64,000 nt of DNA, taken from assembly GCF_007991455.1 (NCBI RefSeq), contig NZ_BJYJ01000018.1:1-64000 (forward strand), given 5' to 3'. The position numbers and the translations under genes are program-made. How positions within the stretch are numbered: the first letter of the stretch is position 1; each line of letters opens with the position of its first letter. The notes below the pieces were generated by a model. The model had not been told where the DNA came from. It saw nothing but the letters and a program-made list of their open reading frames with translations, and ran no database searches. This document shows positions 42,243-51,387 of the stretch, piece by piece. The stretch comes from Chryseobacterium hagamense. Its GTDB lineage: Bacteria > Bacteroidota > Bacteroidia > Flavobacteriales > Weeksellaceae.

Positions 42243-42519
42243 ATTGCTGTAAAAGGCAAATGGATCTTCTACGGATCTCAAGGAGAACAATGCCTTATTT
42301 TAGCACATCAGGCACAAAGAGTTTTCATGGTTTGCCTATATTTTAGAGCATACAGATAAAAATCAAAGATTTTTAAACTTTTAAGTGCTTTTTTAATCAT
42401 GAAGTATTCAACTTTTATACAGCATTAAGATCTTTTGTGGCTTTTGTGGTGAAATTCTCCCGCAGATGGCACGGATTTTAAAGATGGTAATGTGGCTTCA
42501 GGTTCCCGTTTACCATTGA
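42243..42519. repeat. Intergenic region with dispersed repeat
   Basis: Downstream of the vanZ-like gene there is no ORF. Around 42430-42475 it reads CTTTTGTGGCTTTTGTGGTG then TTCTCCCGCAGATGGCACGG. This matches the repeat blocks found in both gaps of the efflux operon (10200 and 13610). Confidence 0.4.
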
Positions 42520-43323
42520 CTATCCATTCAATTCCTTTGCCCTTTTTTCCGCATTCAGAATTCCGTTTTTGAGAAGTTCTTTCAGTCGGCTGTCATTAAA
42601 TGTTTTCAGGGCTGCTTCGGTGGTTCCTCCTTTTGAAGCAACATCTTGAATCAGTTCCTCAAGGCTTTTTTCCGAATTGTTGATCAGGTGATAGGCGCCC
42701 AGCATCGTCTGCTGAACGAAAAGCCGAGATAAATTTTCCTCGATTCCCATTTCAGTTCCTGCTTTGATCATGGCATCAACGATGTAATAAAAGTAGGCCG
42801 GTCCGCTTCCGGAGAGGGCGGTTACACTGTCCAGCAAATTTTCATCTTCCAGATAGACGGATCTTCCTGTTGAATTCAGCAGCCTTTCGATATGGATGAG
42901 CTGGCTGAAGGAAATTCCTTCCGCTGCAGTATATCCGGTAATTCCCATTCCGAGCAGGGTAGGAGAATTGGGCATGGCCCTTACAACCAACGGATGGCCA
43001 AGCAGTTTCTGGATTTTTCCGATTTTAATTCCCGCCATAATCGATAAGACCATCTGTTTTTCTTTCAGCTGAAACCTGAAATTTTCCGCGGCATGGGCAA
43101 AATCCTGCGGCTTTACTGCAATGATGATCAGGTCAGCATCCAGCTCCGGCACGTCTTCAAAAGCGGAAATTCTGGATTTAGGAAATTCTTCCGCAATTTT
43201 AGGGAATTTAGATTCGTTTCTTGTAATCAGGTGGAGATTTTCCGGTTTGATCAGTTCATACTTCAAAAATGATTTTGAAAAAGACAGGCCCATATTTCCG
43301 GCACCGAGGATAGCGATTTTCAT
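42520..43323 (-). CDS. proC: Pyrroline-5-carboxylate reductase
   Basis: The last enzyme of proline synthesis, reducing P5C with NAD(P)H. The 267-residue protein has the Rossmann motif ILGAGNMGLSF (residues 4-14), the MPNSPTLLGMGITGY block (about 117-131) and the ALSGSGPAYFYYIVDAM-IKAGTEMG block (about 170-195). Usual length for the family. The flanking 260-bp gap toward murB holds no gene. Not linked to other proline genes. Confidence 0.94.
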   Translation of the reverse strand: MKIAILGAGNMGLSFSKSFLKYELIKPENLHLITRNESKFPKIAEEFPKSRISAFEDVPELDADLIIIAVKPQDFAHAAENFRFQLKEKQMVLSIMAGIKIGKIQKLLGHPLVVRAMPNSPTLLGMGITGYTAAEGISFSQLIHIERLLNSTGRSVYLEDENLLDSVTALSGSGPAYFYYIVDAMIKAGTEMGIEENLSRLFVQQTMLGAYHLINNSEKSLEELIQDVASKGGTTEAALKTFNDSRLKELLKNGILNAEKRAKELNG

Positions 43324-43587
43324 ATTTTGTATTTTAAGTTGATACTGCTTGACAAAGTTCTGAACTTCGACGAATTTTTTATCAGAGCATCTCTAAATTA
43401 GGCCTTTGTTTTTTAACATTAAGGAATTAAGGTCTTTTTAGCAGATGGAAATCAAGGATTAGCTGTCCGGCTGCATTTACTTAATTCACTGAAATCATTA
43501 TATTAAAGAAGAACAAACAAAGTTTATTTTAATTCAGAAAATTAAGAGTGATGACAGAATTTTCTGAGTTAAAATTTAAACATACTC

Positions 43588-44601
43588 TCAAATGATATTG
43601 ACCTCTCTTTCCAACTCGATCCCGAATTTTTCTTTTACGGAATTGATGACTTGGGTTGAAAAATTAAAGATTTCCTCTCCGGAAGCTTCGCCTGTGGCAT
43701 TGACAATCACCAGCGCCTGCAATTTATGGGAAGCAACGTTGCCGATCTGTTTGCCTTTCCATCCGCATTGCTCGATCAGCCATCCGGCCGGAACCTTTAC
43801 AGAATCACCGTTCGGATAACCCGGTATTGTTTCAAATTGCAGCTTCAGAGATTCAAACTGTGTAAGAGGAATCGTCGGGTTCTTGAAAAAGCTTCCTGCA
43901 TTTCCGGTTTCTTTCGGATCGGGGAGTTTGCTCCGCCTGATGCTGATGACAGCCTGAGAGACTTCCTGAATCGTCGGGTTTTCAATCCCTGATTTTTCCA
44001 GTTCGGTTTTGATGGCACCATATTCTGTGCTGATGCGGTGAATTCGGGTGGTAAGCCGGAAAGTAACGTCCAGAATGATGTATTTTCCTTTGCCTTCCTG
44101 TTTAAATATGGAATCCCTGTAGCCGAAACTGCATTTTTCGAGATCAAAAACTTCGGTTTCCAGTGTTTTGAGATTCAGTACGGTGCAGCTGTCGAAAATA
44201 TCCTTGATTTCGGTGCCGTAAGCACCAATGTTCTGCATTGGGGATGTTCCTACGTTACCGGGAATCAGCGAAAGATTTTCCAGTCCGCCCAGATTTTTAT
44301 CCAGACAGGACATGACGAATTCATGCCAGTTTTCTCCTGATTTTGCAGTAACCAGCACTTCATTCTCATTCAAAGGCTGCAGAGAGATTCCTTTCAGGTT
44401 CAATTGGATCACCAGACCATCGAAATCCCGGGTAAACAGGATGTTGCTTCCGCCTCCGAGGAATAGAAGAGGAAGGCCTTTGGTACCTGAAAAATTCAGG
44501 GCTTCTTTTAATTCTTCAACGGTATGTATTTCGGTAAAGTATCTTGCTTTTGCATCTACCCCGAATGTATTGTAGGACTGTAGTGAAAAATTTTCGTGCA
44601 T
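43588..44601 (-). CDS. murB: UDP-N-acetylenolpyruvoylglucosamine reductase
   Basis: The FAD enzyme that reduces UDP-GlcNAc-enolpyruvate to UDP-MurNAc. The 337-residue length and the SFGYRDSIFK block mark the E. coli-like type I. The FAD-binding domain has LPLLFLGGGSNILF (about 41-54) and ENLSLIPGNVGTSPMQNIGAYG (about 107-128). The catalytic Ser lies in GNAGSFFKNP. It is the last of three genes (aminotransferase, lipoprotein, murB), starting 3 bp after the lipoprotein stop. The preceding enzyme MurA is at 51795, not linked. Confidence 0.93.
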   Translation of the reverse strand: MHENFSLQSYNTFGVDAKARYFTEIHTVEELKEALNFSGTKGLPLLFLGGGSNILFTRDFDGLVIQLNLKGISLQPLNENEVLVTAKSGENWHEFVMSCLDKNLGGLENLSLIPGNVGTSPMQNIGAYGTEIKDIFDSCTVLNLKTLETEVFDLEKCSFGYRDSIFKQEGKGKYIILDVTFRLTTRIHRISTEYGAIKTELEKSGIENPTIQEVSQAVISIRRSKLPDPKETGNAGSFFKNPTIPLTQFESLKLQFETIPGYPNGDSVKVPAGWLIEQCGWKGKQIGNVASHKLQALVIVNATGEASGEEIFNFSTQVINSVKEKFGIELEREVNII

Positions 44602-44604
44602 GAT

Positions 44605-45084
44605 TTAATTGTATTCTGTTGGCAGAAGGGCGCGGATCTGGTCTTTCAGTTTTTTCAGCTGTCCGTAGTGGGCCGTGTCTACAAAAGCATTCACATACGC
44701 ATGGTATTTTTTCGGCGTCCGGATCTGGAATGTCTCATCAATTCCATCGACGGACTGTTGGCTGGGAGAGCTTTTTATCCTGTCAAGAGTTTTGACGTCA
44801 ATATTTGAGGTCAGTCTTTTCCAGGTCTGCAGACTGATGGCCGACTTCCACTCTTTGTGGGTCCTGTTCCTGGTAACTCCCTGTTCCGCATAGATGGAAT
44901 CTTGGGTTACTTTTACCATGCTGTAGTTTCCCAGAGGTCCACCGATTTCCGAATAGCTGATCGAAATGATTCCGTTGGGATCTCCGTTTGCAGATGAGGA
45001 TTCTTTTGGGTTGCAGGAAATAAAAATCAGCAATAAAATAAGGCATGAGAAAATTTTCAGACCGTGATATTTTATTGCTGACAT
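44605..45084 (-). CDS. Hypothetical lipoprotein
   Basis: A 159-residue lipoprotein (lipobox IFISC, Cys24) with a Ser/Asn-rich linker and one globular domain. Notable strands: GIISISYSEIGGPLGNYSMVK (about 38-58) and FQIRTPKKYHAYVNAFVDT near the end. I do not recognise it as a named family. It sits between the aminotransferase (16 bp upstream) and murB (3 bp downstream). Operon membership suggests a cell-envelope role but proves nothing. Confidence 0.65.
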   Translation of the reverse strand: MSAIKYHGLKIFSCLILLLIFISCNPKESSSANGDPNGIISISYSEIGGPLGNYSMVKVTQDSIYAEQGVTRNRTHKEWKSAISLQTWKRLTSNIDVKTLDRIKSSPSQQSVDGIDETFQIRTPKKYHAYVNAFVDTAHYGQLKKLKDQIRALLPTEYN

Positions 45085-45100
45085 CTATCGTTTTTTTATA

Positions 45101-46306
45101 TTAAAGGCTGAATTCCGCTTTGTATTTTTCGAGTGCATCTTTAAGAATGGCTGCGCTTCTCTTTAGATCCTGTTCTTTTAAAACATAAGCAATCCGTACC
45201 TGCTTTTTACCCAGTTCGGGATCACTGTAGAAACCTCCGGCAGGAGCTACCATGATCGTTTCATTGTTATTGGAATAACTTTCCAGAAGCCACTGGGCAA
45301 ACTTTTCGGTATCATCTACCGGAAGTTCCGCTACGCAGTAAAAGGCACCTTTGGGCTTCGGGCAGATAACCCCCGGGATCGCATTCAGTGAATCGACCAG
45401 GACGTTTCTCCGGTGGGTATATTCTTCCCTCACAGAACGGATGTATGCACCGTCATTTTTATGGGCTGCCGTTGCCGCAATCTGCCCCAATAAAACAGGG
45501 CTTAATCTTGCCTGTGCAAAAAGCATCGCCGCATCATGGATCTTTTTGGAACGGGTAATCATACAGCCGATCCTCACGCCGCACATCGAATATCTTTTGG
45601 ACTCGGAATCAATGATGATGCAGTTTTCCGCCAGCTCAGGGAAAGCCAGCATGGAGATCTGCTGTTTTCCGTCATATACGTATTCTCGGTATACTTCATC
45701 GGAAATCACAACAATGTCGTACTTCAGAGCAATTTCCGCCAATTGATGAAGTTCCTCCCGGGTATAAAGATAACCGGTAGGGTTTCCGGGATTACAGATG
45801 ACGATGGCTCTGGTTTTAGCCGTTATTTTTTTCTCGAATTCTTCGATCGGAGGAAGGGCAAAGCCGGTATCTATAGTTGAAGGCACTGCCACTACATTTA
45901 CATTAAAAGTACTGGTAAACCCGTTGTAATTGGCATAATACGGTTCAGGAATAATTACCTCATCACCATCGTCACATAAAGTGGAGATGGCAAAATTCAA
46001 AGCTTCCGACCCTCCGTTGGTGACGATGAAATGATCCGGTGTAAGATCCGTAAAATCCAGAGAATGGTAATATTCCGTAAGGGCTCTTCTGTATTCGATG
46101 TTTCCTTCGGAAAGCGCATATTCCAATACTTTCAGATCGATATTCTTTAAAGCATTCAGTGCCGTTTCCGGGGTTTCAATATCGGGTTGCCCGATGTTGA
46201 GGTGATAGACTTTGGTTCCTCTCTGTTTGGCCTTTAGGGCAAAAGGGACCAGTTTTCTTACCGGCGACGGCGGCATGTGTAGTGCTCTGTTTGAAATATT
46301 CGGCAT
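45101..46306 (-). CDS. Class I/II PLP-dependent aminotransferase
   Basis: A 401-residue fold-type I aminotransferase. Motifs: HLNIGQPDIETPE (substrate loop, about 35-47), VTNGGSEALNFAI (about 91-103), VICNPGNPTGY (Asn, about 168-178), ISDEVYREYVYDG (Asp, about 199-211) and the PLP-Lys in SESKRYSMCGVRIG (about 230-243). Aspartate or aromatic aminotransferase of the AAT subgroup; the substrate cannot be fixed by eye. First gene of the murB cluster. Confidence 0.9.
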   Translation of the reverse strand: MPNISNRALHMPPSPVRKLVPFALKAKQRGTKVYHLNIGQPDIETPETALNALKNIDLKVLEYALSEGNIEYRRALTEYYHSLDFTDLTPDHFIVTNGGSEALNFAISTLCDDGDEVIIPEPYYANYNGFTSTFNVNVVAVPSTIDTGFALPPIEEFEKKITAKTRAIVICNPGNPTGYLYTREELHQLAEIALKYDIVVISDEVYREYVYDGKQQISMLAFPELAENCIIIDSESKRYSMCGVRIGCMITRSKKIHDAAMLFAQARLSPVLLGQIAATAAHKNDGAYIRSVREEYTHRRNVLVDSLNAIPGVICPKPKGAFYCVAELPVDDTEKFAQWLLESYSNNNETIMVAPAGGFYSDPELGKKQVRIAYVLKEQDLKRSAAILKDALEKYKAEFSL

Positions 46307-46565
46307 TGTTCAAAAAATTTGTATGGCAAAAATAAGATTTAATTTTTCAATATTAAAATAAAGCTTTCAAAGAAAGATTGAAGTCCTTTTTTCCGGATAG
46401 GCAATCGGTAAGCATTATTGATGAATATATAGATGGTATAAGAGTTTTATTATATGGAATTACTATTTCAAAAAAAAGTGACTAAATATTTAATTTTTAA
46501 TGTTTTTAAAATTTAAATATAAAAATTTAGTTAAATTAGTTTTTGTATTGGTTTTTTTATAAATT

Positions 46566-46573
46566 TACATTTG
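46566..46573 (+). promoter_or_regulatory. -7 box of the T9SS cargo gene
   Basis: TACATTTG, matching TAnnTTTG, 15 bp upstream of the ATG at 46589, in a very A+T-rich 280-bp region that otherwise holds no gene. Confidence 0.5.
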
Positions 46574-46588
46574 TAATACTTAGTAAAT

Positions 46589-49093
46589 ATGAAATTAAAA
46601 TTACTTTTTGGAGCTGTCAATACGATGGCTCTGTTCGCAGCCTGTTCCGTGGCTGCACAAAATTATCAGCAGATGCCTGTTTCTTCAGGTTTTAATGCAG
46701 ATGTGATTGCTAATGGCATAGGATCCTCGGCACTTTCTACCAATAATGACGTAGACGGTGTTTCGTACGCATTTGTTGCCCGTGATTTTCAGCTGACTTC
46801 TTCCAGTACTGCTCTTACATACGGGATTCCTACAAATGGACTTATCAGTTCTGCAGTAGCTGCTACTCCGGGCCTGAGTTATCAGCTGGCAAGTTTAAGC
46901 GCTAACAACTCGTTGAGGCTGGCTGCTGTAAATGATGCGGGAACTTTAGCCTTTACAACACCAAAAGCAGCTACCAAGCTGTATATGCTTGCCGTTAGCG
47001 GAAGCGGTGCTTCAACGGTAAGTGTGGTAGTGAACTTTACGGACGGTACATCACAAACATTCACGGGCGTCAGTGTTTCAGACTGGTATGGTGGAACCAA
47101 CTACGCTATTCAGGGCATTGGCCGGATTAAAAAGCCCGGAGCAACACCTGCTACCGGCGATGATTCCCCTTCACCGGAAGGCGGTACGAATCCAAGGCTG
47201 TATCAGTTCGAGATGGCCATTGATGCTGCCAATCAGACAAAAGCGATACAGAGCGCGACGGTTACAAAGACTGCCGGTTCCGGTCTCCCGAATATTTTTG
47301 CCTTCTCAGCCGATGCCTATTCAACCTGTGCACCTCCGGTTCTGCAGGCACCCGCCAGCATCACGGCCACTTCCGCACTGGTATCCTGGACGGCGCCTAC
47401 CAGCAGTGTCGTAAGCTATGATGTTTATCACAGTACCTCCAATACAACACCTACAAACACAACAACGCCTACTTATGCAGGAGTTACCGGTACCAATACG
47501 ACCATCGGAGGTCTTACTTCCAACACCAACTACTATTACTGGGTAAGAACCAATTGCAGTACTGCGACAAGCCAGAGCGTATGGTCTTTCGGGGGAACCT
47601 TCAAGACGGCATGTTCAACCTTCACGGTTCCTTATACGGAGAATTTCGATGCCACCACTACAGGCTCTTCAACAAATAATAACGCACCGAGCTGCTGGTC
47701 TTATCTGGAAAGTGCTTCGTTTGCAGGATACGGATATGTGAGTGCATCAACGCCATATTCTTCACCTAACAGTTATTATTTATATAACTCGAGCGGTGTT
47801 ACAGGTGGCCAGATGCTGGTTTCTCCTCCTACCGTGAGCCTTTCAGACGGTACCAAGCGGGTGAGATTTTATGCCAGGGCATCATCGGGAACCACTACTA
47901 CTTTATCGGTAGGTACTTTGTCAAACCCTACGGATCCTGCTTCATTCACACCGATCGGATCTCCTTTGGCTCTGACCGCTACTTACGGAATGTATACCGT
48001 AAATATTCCTGCAGGTTCAGATCTTCAGCTTGCTTTCAAACATGGGATGGCTGCTATCAATCAGGGGATGTATATCGATAATATTACCGTGCAAAGCATC
48101 CCTTCATGTCTTGAGCCGACCGCTGTTACCACCTCCACTGTAACGACAACCTCAGCAACAGTAAACTGGACGGCTCCTAATCCGGCCCCTGCCAATGGAT
48201 ATAATGTCTATTACAGCACAAGCAGTACACCTCCAACATCTGCGACTGTTTTAGATGCCACCAATTCCGTATCGGCTACAGGTACTTCTGCAACACTGAT
48301 GAATTTAACGCCTGATACCAATTACTACATATTTGTCAGATCAAAATGCATCGGCAGCGATACCAGTATATGGACCGATCCTTTGACGATAAGAACAGGA
48401 TATTGTTTGCCTTCGTCTTCCAACCAGAATTCCTGGGTATCGGCTTTCAGTTCTACAGGGGCTGTTACCAATATGGCATACACATCAACTGCGGGCGCAG
48501 CCGGCGGATACCAGAATTTAACCTCAACAAATAACAAAATATCCAACGCTGCGGGATCAAGTACTGCGGTATCTTTTACGGCAGGAGGTCCTACGTGCGG
48601 ATTTGCAGTCTGGGTAGACTGGAACAATAATCTTACCTTTGAAACAACAGAAAGAGTGTTTGTTACTACCGGTTATGTAACCTCTACTTCAGGATCCATT
48701 GCGGTACCGGCCGGAACGGCACCGGGAGTTTACAGAATGAGAGTACTAACCGACTTCAATACTTCAGCACCTTCCAATTCATGCGGAGCGATAACAAGAG
48801 GAGAGTTTATTGATTTTAAATTTGAAGTAACCGGTGCCTTGGCAACCGCTGAAACCGCTGTAAAGAAAAATGAAATCAAAGTCTATCCGAATCCGTTTAC
48901 AGATGTTCTTTATATCTCCGATACAAAGGAAATCAAATCGGTTTCTGTAGCAGACGTTTCAGGAAGAGTGGTGAAGACGCTTGAAAATCCTGGAAACGAA
49001 TTGCATTTAACCGAACTGAATGCAGGCGTATACCTGGTATCGGTAACTTATAAAGACGGTTCCCGGTCAACGGCAAAAGCCATCAAGAAATAA
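46589..49093 (+). CDS. T9SS-secreted multidomain protein with FN3, GEVED and sorting domain
   Basis: An 834-residue secreted protein rich in Ser/Thr. The order is: signal peptide (ends near AAQ, residue 24), an N-terminal beta-domain (about 25-245), a fibronectin type III repeat (CAPPVLQAPASITATSALVSW, about 250-340), a MAM/lectin-like domain with YTENFDATTTG (about 345-510), a second FN3 (about 515-605), a GEVED domain (FAVWVDWNNNLTFE, about 675-690), and the type IX C-terminal sorting domain (EIKVYPNPFTDVLYIS near 770-785, ending STAKAIKK). It should be exported by the T9SS and attached to or released from the cell surface. Function unknown, probably adhesive. Confidence 0.88.
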   Translation: MKLKLLFGAVNTMALFAACSVAAQNYQQMPVSSGFNADVIANGIGSSALSTNNDVDGVSYAFVARDFQLTSSSTALTYGIPTNGLISSAVAATPGLSYQLASLSANNSLRLAAVNDAGTLAFTTPKAATKLYMLAVSGSGASTVSVVVNFTDGTSQTFTGVSVSDWYGGTNYAIQGIGRIKKPGATPATGDDSPSPEGGTNPRLYQFEMAIDAANQTKAIQSATVTKTAGSGLPNIFAFSADAYSTCAPPVLQAPASITATSALVSWTAPTSSVVSYDVYHSTSNTTPTNTTTPTYAGVTGTNTTIGGLTSNTNYYYWVRTNCSTATSQSVWSFGGTFKTACSTFTVPYTENFDATTTGSSTNNNAPSCWSYLESASFAGYGYVSASTPYSSPNSYYLYNSSGVTGGQMLVSPPTVSLSDGTKRVRFYARASSGTTTTLSVGTLSNPTDPASFTPIGSPLALTATYGMYTVNIPAGSDLQLAFKHGMAAINQGMYIDNITVQSIPSCLEPTAVTTSTVTTTSATVNWTAPNPAPANGYNVYYSTSSTPPTSATVLDATNSVSATGTSATLMNLTPDTNYYIFVRSKCIGSDTSIWTDPLTIRTGYCLPSSSNQNSWVSAFSSTGAVTNMAYTSTAGAAGGYQNLTSTNNKISNAAGSSTAVSFTAGGPTCGFAVWVDWNNNLTFETTERVFVTTGYVTSTSGSIAVPAGTAPGVYRMRVLTDFNTSAPSNSCGAITRGEFIDFKFEVTGALATAETAVKKNEIKVYPNPFTDVLYISDTKEIKSVSVADVSGRVVKTLENPGNELHLTELNAGVYLVSVTYKDGSRSTAKAIKK

Positions 49094-49115
49094 TTCAGAT
49101 TCCTATAGATCTGAT

Positions 49116-49149
49116 AAACAGCTGGACCACAAGTTCAGCTGTTTTTTTT
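49116..49149 (+). terminator. Terminator of the T9SS cargo gene
   Basis: An 11-bp stem with one mismatch (49116-49126 with 49134-49144) ending in eight T, 23 bp after the stop codon. Confidence 0.85.
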
Positions 49150-49213
49150 GCCTGAATAAAATCAGGTTTCATTTAAATTTTGTTAATTTGGACAATGATT
49201 AAAAACTACGATA

Positions 49214-49672
49214 ATGCAGATAACATCCGCTTCCATTGATGACTACCTCTCACGGATTCCCGGAAACCGGCAGGAGATTTTCAGGAAAATTTTTGACGCG
49301 ATTAACGATAATCTTCCCGACGGGTTTTGCCAGGGTATGAGTTATGGAATGATCGGTTGGGCGGTTCCTCTGGAAACCTATCCTGCAGGCTATCATTGTA
49401 CACCGGGCTTACCTTTGCCTTTCATCAGTCTTGCTTCCCAGAAAAACTTTATTGCGCTTTATCATATGGGAATGTATGCGAAGCCCGAATTGCTGGACTG
49501 GTTTGTGACAGCCTATCCGAAATATTCAAAAAGAAAGCCGGATATGGGGAAATCCTGCATCCGCTTCAAAAAGATGGATGATATTCCGCTGGAACTGTTA
49601 GCGGAACTGAGTAAAAAAATGACTGTTGAAGAGTGGATTGATATTTATGAAACGAATCTTAAAAAGAAATGA
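49214..49672 (+). CDS. DUF1801-family protein
   Basis: A 152-residue soluble protein matching DUF1801 (YdhG-like fold): LPDGFCQGMSYGMIGW near residues 34-49, FISLASQKNFIALYHMGM, and a KSCIRFKKMDDIPLELL C-terminal block. Function unknown; the fold is found in iron-chaperone-like proteins such as frataxin-type YdhG, a weak hint. The last 26 bp overlap the start of the YiiX-like gene, so the two are likely translationally coupled. Confidence 0.8.
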   Translation: MQITSASIDDYLSRIPGNRQEIFRKIFDAINDNLPDGFCQGMSYGMIGWAVPLETYPAGYHCTPGLPLPFISLASQKNFIALYHMGMYAKPELLDWFVTAYPKYSKRKPDMGKSCIRFKKMDDIPLELLAELSKKMTVEEWIDIYETNLKKK

Positions 49673-50306
49673 TTTTCTGCGGCACCTGGCTGTTGCTGTT
49701 CTCTTGTTCAATCTGATGACCAGCTGCAGAAGCACACCGGTTTCCGGGCTCGAAAACGGCGATCTGTTGTTTGTAACCGCTAAAGAAACCGGGCTTTCCG
49801 GAGCCATCAATAATGTGACCCGCAAACAGGAAAATGCTTCTTTTGACCACATCGGGATGCTGGAAAAAAACAGGGCCGGTAACTTCGTGCTTCATGCCGC
49901 ACCAAAAAGGGGTTCGCAGAAACAGAGCCTGAAGGATTTTCTGAAAGACCGGAAGAATGACGGACAGCGGGTAATGGTTTACCGCCTGAAACCTCAGTAT
50001 AAGAAGGCTGTTCCTGCTGCTGTACGTAAAGCCAATTCCATGCTGGGGAAACCCTACAATTTTAATTATATCCTGGATGAAAATTCGTATTACTGCTCAG
50101 ATTTTGTTGAAAGGGCATTTAGGGATAACCGTATTTTCAAATTGGAACCCATGACTTTCATCGATCCGAAAACCGGAAAAACCAATGCCTTCTGGGAAGA
50201 ATTTTATCAGAAAAAAAACCTGAAAGTCCCGGAAGGAGAACCCGGCTGCAATCCCAACGGTCTGGCAGCCTCCGATAAACTGGACCGGATCATGGAACTG
50301 AAATGA
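49647..50306 (+). CDS. YiiX/YebB-like NlpC/P60-type lipoprotein
   Basis: A 219-residue lipoprotein (lipobox LMTSC, Cys27) with the YiiX/YebB papain-like fold, circularly related to NlpC/P60. The pattern LENGDLLFVTA, then FDHIGML with the catalytic His, and later YYCSDFVERAF with the Cys (about 157-167) is complete. Family members act as amidases or peptidases at the envelope. The ATG at 49647 was chosen because it opens with a lipoprotein signal; an in-frame TTG lies 21 bp before. It overlaps the DUF1801 gene by 26 bp. Confidence 0.85.
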   Translation: MKRILKRNDFLRHLAVAVLLFNLMTSCRSTPVSGLENGDLLFVTAKETGLSGAINNVTRKQENASFDHIGMLEKNRAGNFVLHAAPKRGSQKQSLKDFLKDRKNDGQRVMVYRLKPQYKKAVPAAVRKANSMLGKPYNFNYILDENSYYCSDFVERAFRDNRIFKLEPMTFIDPKTGKTNAFWEEFYQKKNLKVPEGEPGCNPNGLAASDKLDRIMELK

Positions 50307-50387
50307 TGGGTAGGGCAATTAATAATTAGTAATATTATATGCTTCCTGTTTACCGACGATATGTTCTAATGTAAATTCGGGAGTACT

Positions 50388-50855
50388 ATTTTAACGTGAA
50401 TTCGAGGTACAAACCGTAAATAAAGGCTTGAAGAGGGAAGCCGGATGCCGGAAGTTTCTCTTGTCAGACATAGGATCAAAGGTCCTGATCATCAAACTGA
50501 ATAGGTTATCGCTTTTATCAGAGGAGTTCTTATTCAATCCTGAATAACCGGCTTTTTTTTCAATCAGGAACTAGTTTCTCTTATTTTTAAAGTCCTGAGA
50601 GGACGGCTTAGTACAGAATAGGATAAAATCCTATCAGAAGCATAAACCGTGTATTTGTTCCGGCAAAATGAGTATTATTTAAAATCCCAACTGAATCACT
50701 TTCATTTTTATTTTTGAATTAAATAATCGGCTGAATATGATGATGATACGGTCGGACTCACATTATTTAAAGCAACCGACAGAAAGAGCTTCCGGCATCC
50801 ATCATCACTCCTCCGGCTGTTTCATCCGAATTCTACTACGGTTCACGCTATTTTT
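50388..50855. repeat. Intergenic TIR element, copy b with an inverted second end
   Basis: Opens with ATTTTAACGTGAATTCGA and a GCTTGAAGAGGGAAG block on the plus strand. It shares AGGATAAAATCCTATCAGAAG (50618-50640 region) with copies a and c. The far end (about 50770-50855), read in reverse, is a second left end: AGCGTGAACCGTAGTAGAATTCGG (by position) with its own GCCGGAGGAG block. So this 468-bp unit is bounded by inverted left ends, unlike the others. Fills most of the 682-bp gap 50307-50988; no gene in it. Confidence 0.55.
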
Positions 50856-50912
50856 AGATCTTCCTGAATTTCTATTCTTAAAATTAAAATGTTAAAATTG
50901 AAAATTATTACC

Positions 50913-50927
50913 CTACTAATTTTGTAG
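50913..50927 (+). promoter_or_regulatory. Candidate -7 box within palindrome, NIL gene
   Basis: CTAC-TAATTTT-GTAG is an inverted repeat that contains TAATTTTG, a -7-like box. A second box, TATTTTTG, lies at 50943-50950, 38 bp before the ATG at 50989. Which is used is unknown. Confidence 0.35.
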
Positions 50928-50988
50928 ACTAATAATTTTTTATATTTTTGTCATAGCTAAGCGTTGAAGAAACGGAATCTCTTAATGT

Positions 50989-51324
50989 ATGTCCAACTTT
51001 AAAATGTTAAATATGATAATCCCTGCTCCCGGAATTCAGGTTTTGCAGAATACGCTAAACCTTTCTAAGAAAGAACTGGTACTGGAAATAGAACTGAACG
51101 GAAAAATAAAGTTCGAACAGCTGATGAATGCGATTTACCATCAGTTCGGGATCTGTCATAAAGTGTTGTCGGCAAATGTAGAATATGTGAACGGAAGGAA
51201 TTTCGGAACGGTTCAGTTGTACATCAATGTCTATCCGGATGATTTTGAACAGCTGGAATTTTACCTGAATAAAAATAAGCTTTTGAATACCACGGTGGCC
51301 TATACCTGCCGGAAATATTTTTAA
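50989..51324 (+). CDS. Stand-alone NIL-domain protein
   Basis: A 111-residue protein of which residues about 25-105 fit the NIL domain (ferredoxin-like fold): LVLEIELNGKIKFEQLMNAI, then VLSANVEYVNGRNFGTVQLY and a closing strand. NIL domains usually form the C-terminal methionine-sensing part of MetN, the ATPase of methionine import. Here there is no ATPase: the N-terminal 24 residues carry MIIPAPGIQVLQ only. It could be a regulator that binds methionine or a similar ligand, or a remnant. Bordered by TIR elements on both sides. Confidence 0.6.
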   Translation: MSNFKMLNMIIPAPGIQVLQNTLNLSKKELVLEIELNGKIKFEQLMNAIYHQFGICHKVLSANVEYVNGRNFGTVQLYINVYPDDFEQLEFYLNKNKLLNTTVAYTCRKYF

Positions 51325-51355
51325 GTGAGTTCATATTGGTTTTAATTACAGAAAG

Positions 51356-51387
51356 CGGCCGTCGGTTCATGACGGCCGTTTTATTTT
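51356..51387 (+). terminator. Terminator of the NIL gene
   Basis: An 8-bp perfect stem CGGCCGTC/GACGGCCG with a 7-nt loop followed by a T-rich run. The neighbouring TIR element begins in that run at 51384. Confidence 0.8.

Noticed and set aside
50307-50988. Hidden gene or small RNA in the 682-bp gap
   Set aside because: No ORF with coding character; the content is explained by the TIR element and the NIL-gene promoter. A small RNA cannot be excluded but has no positive evidence.
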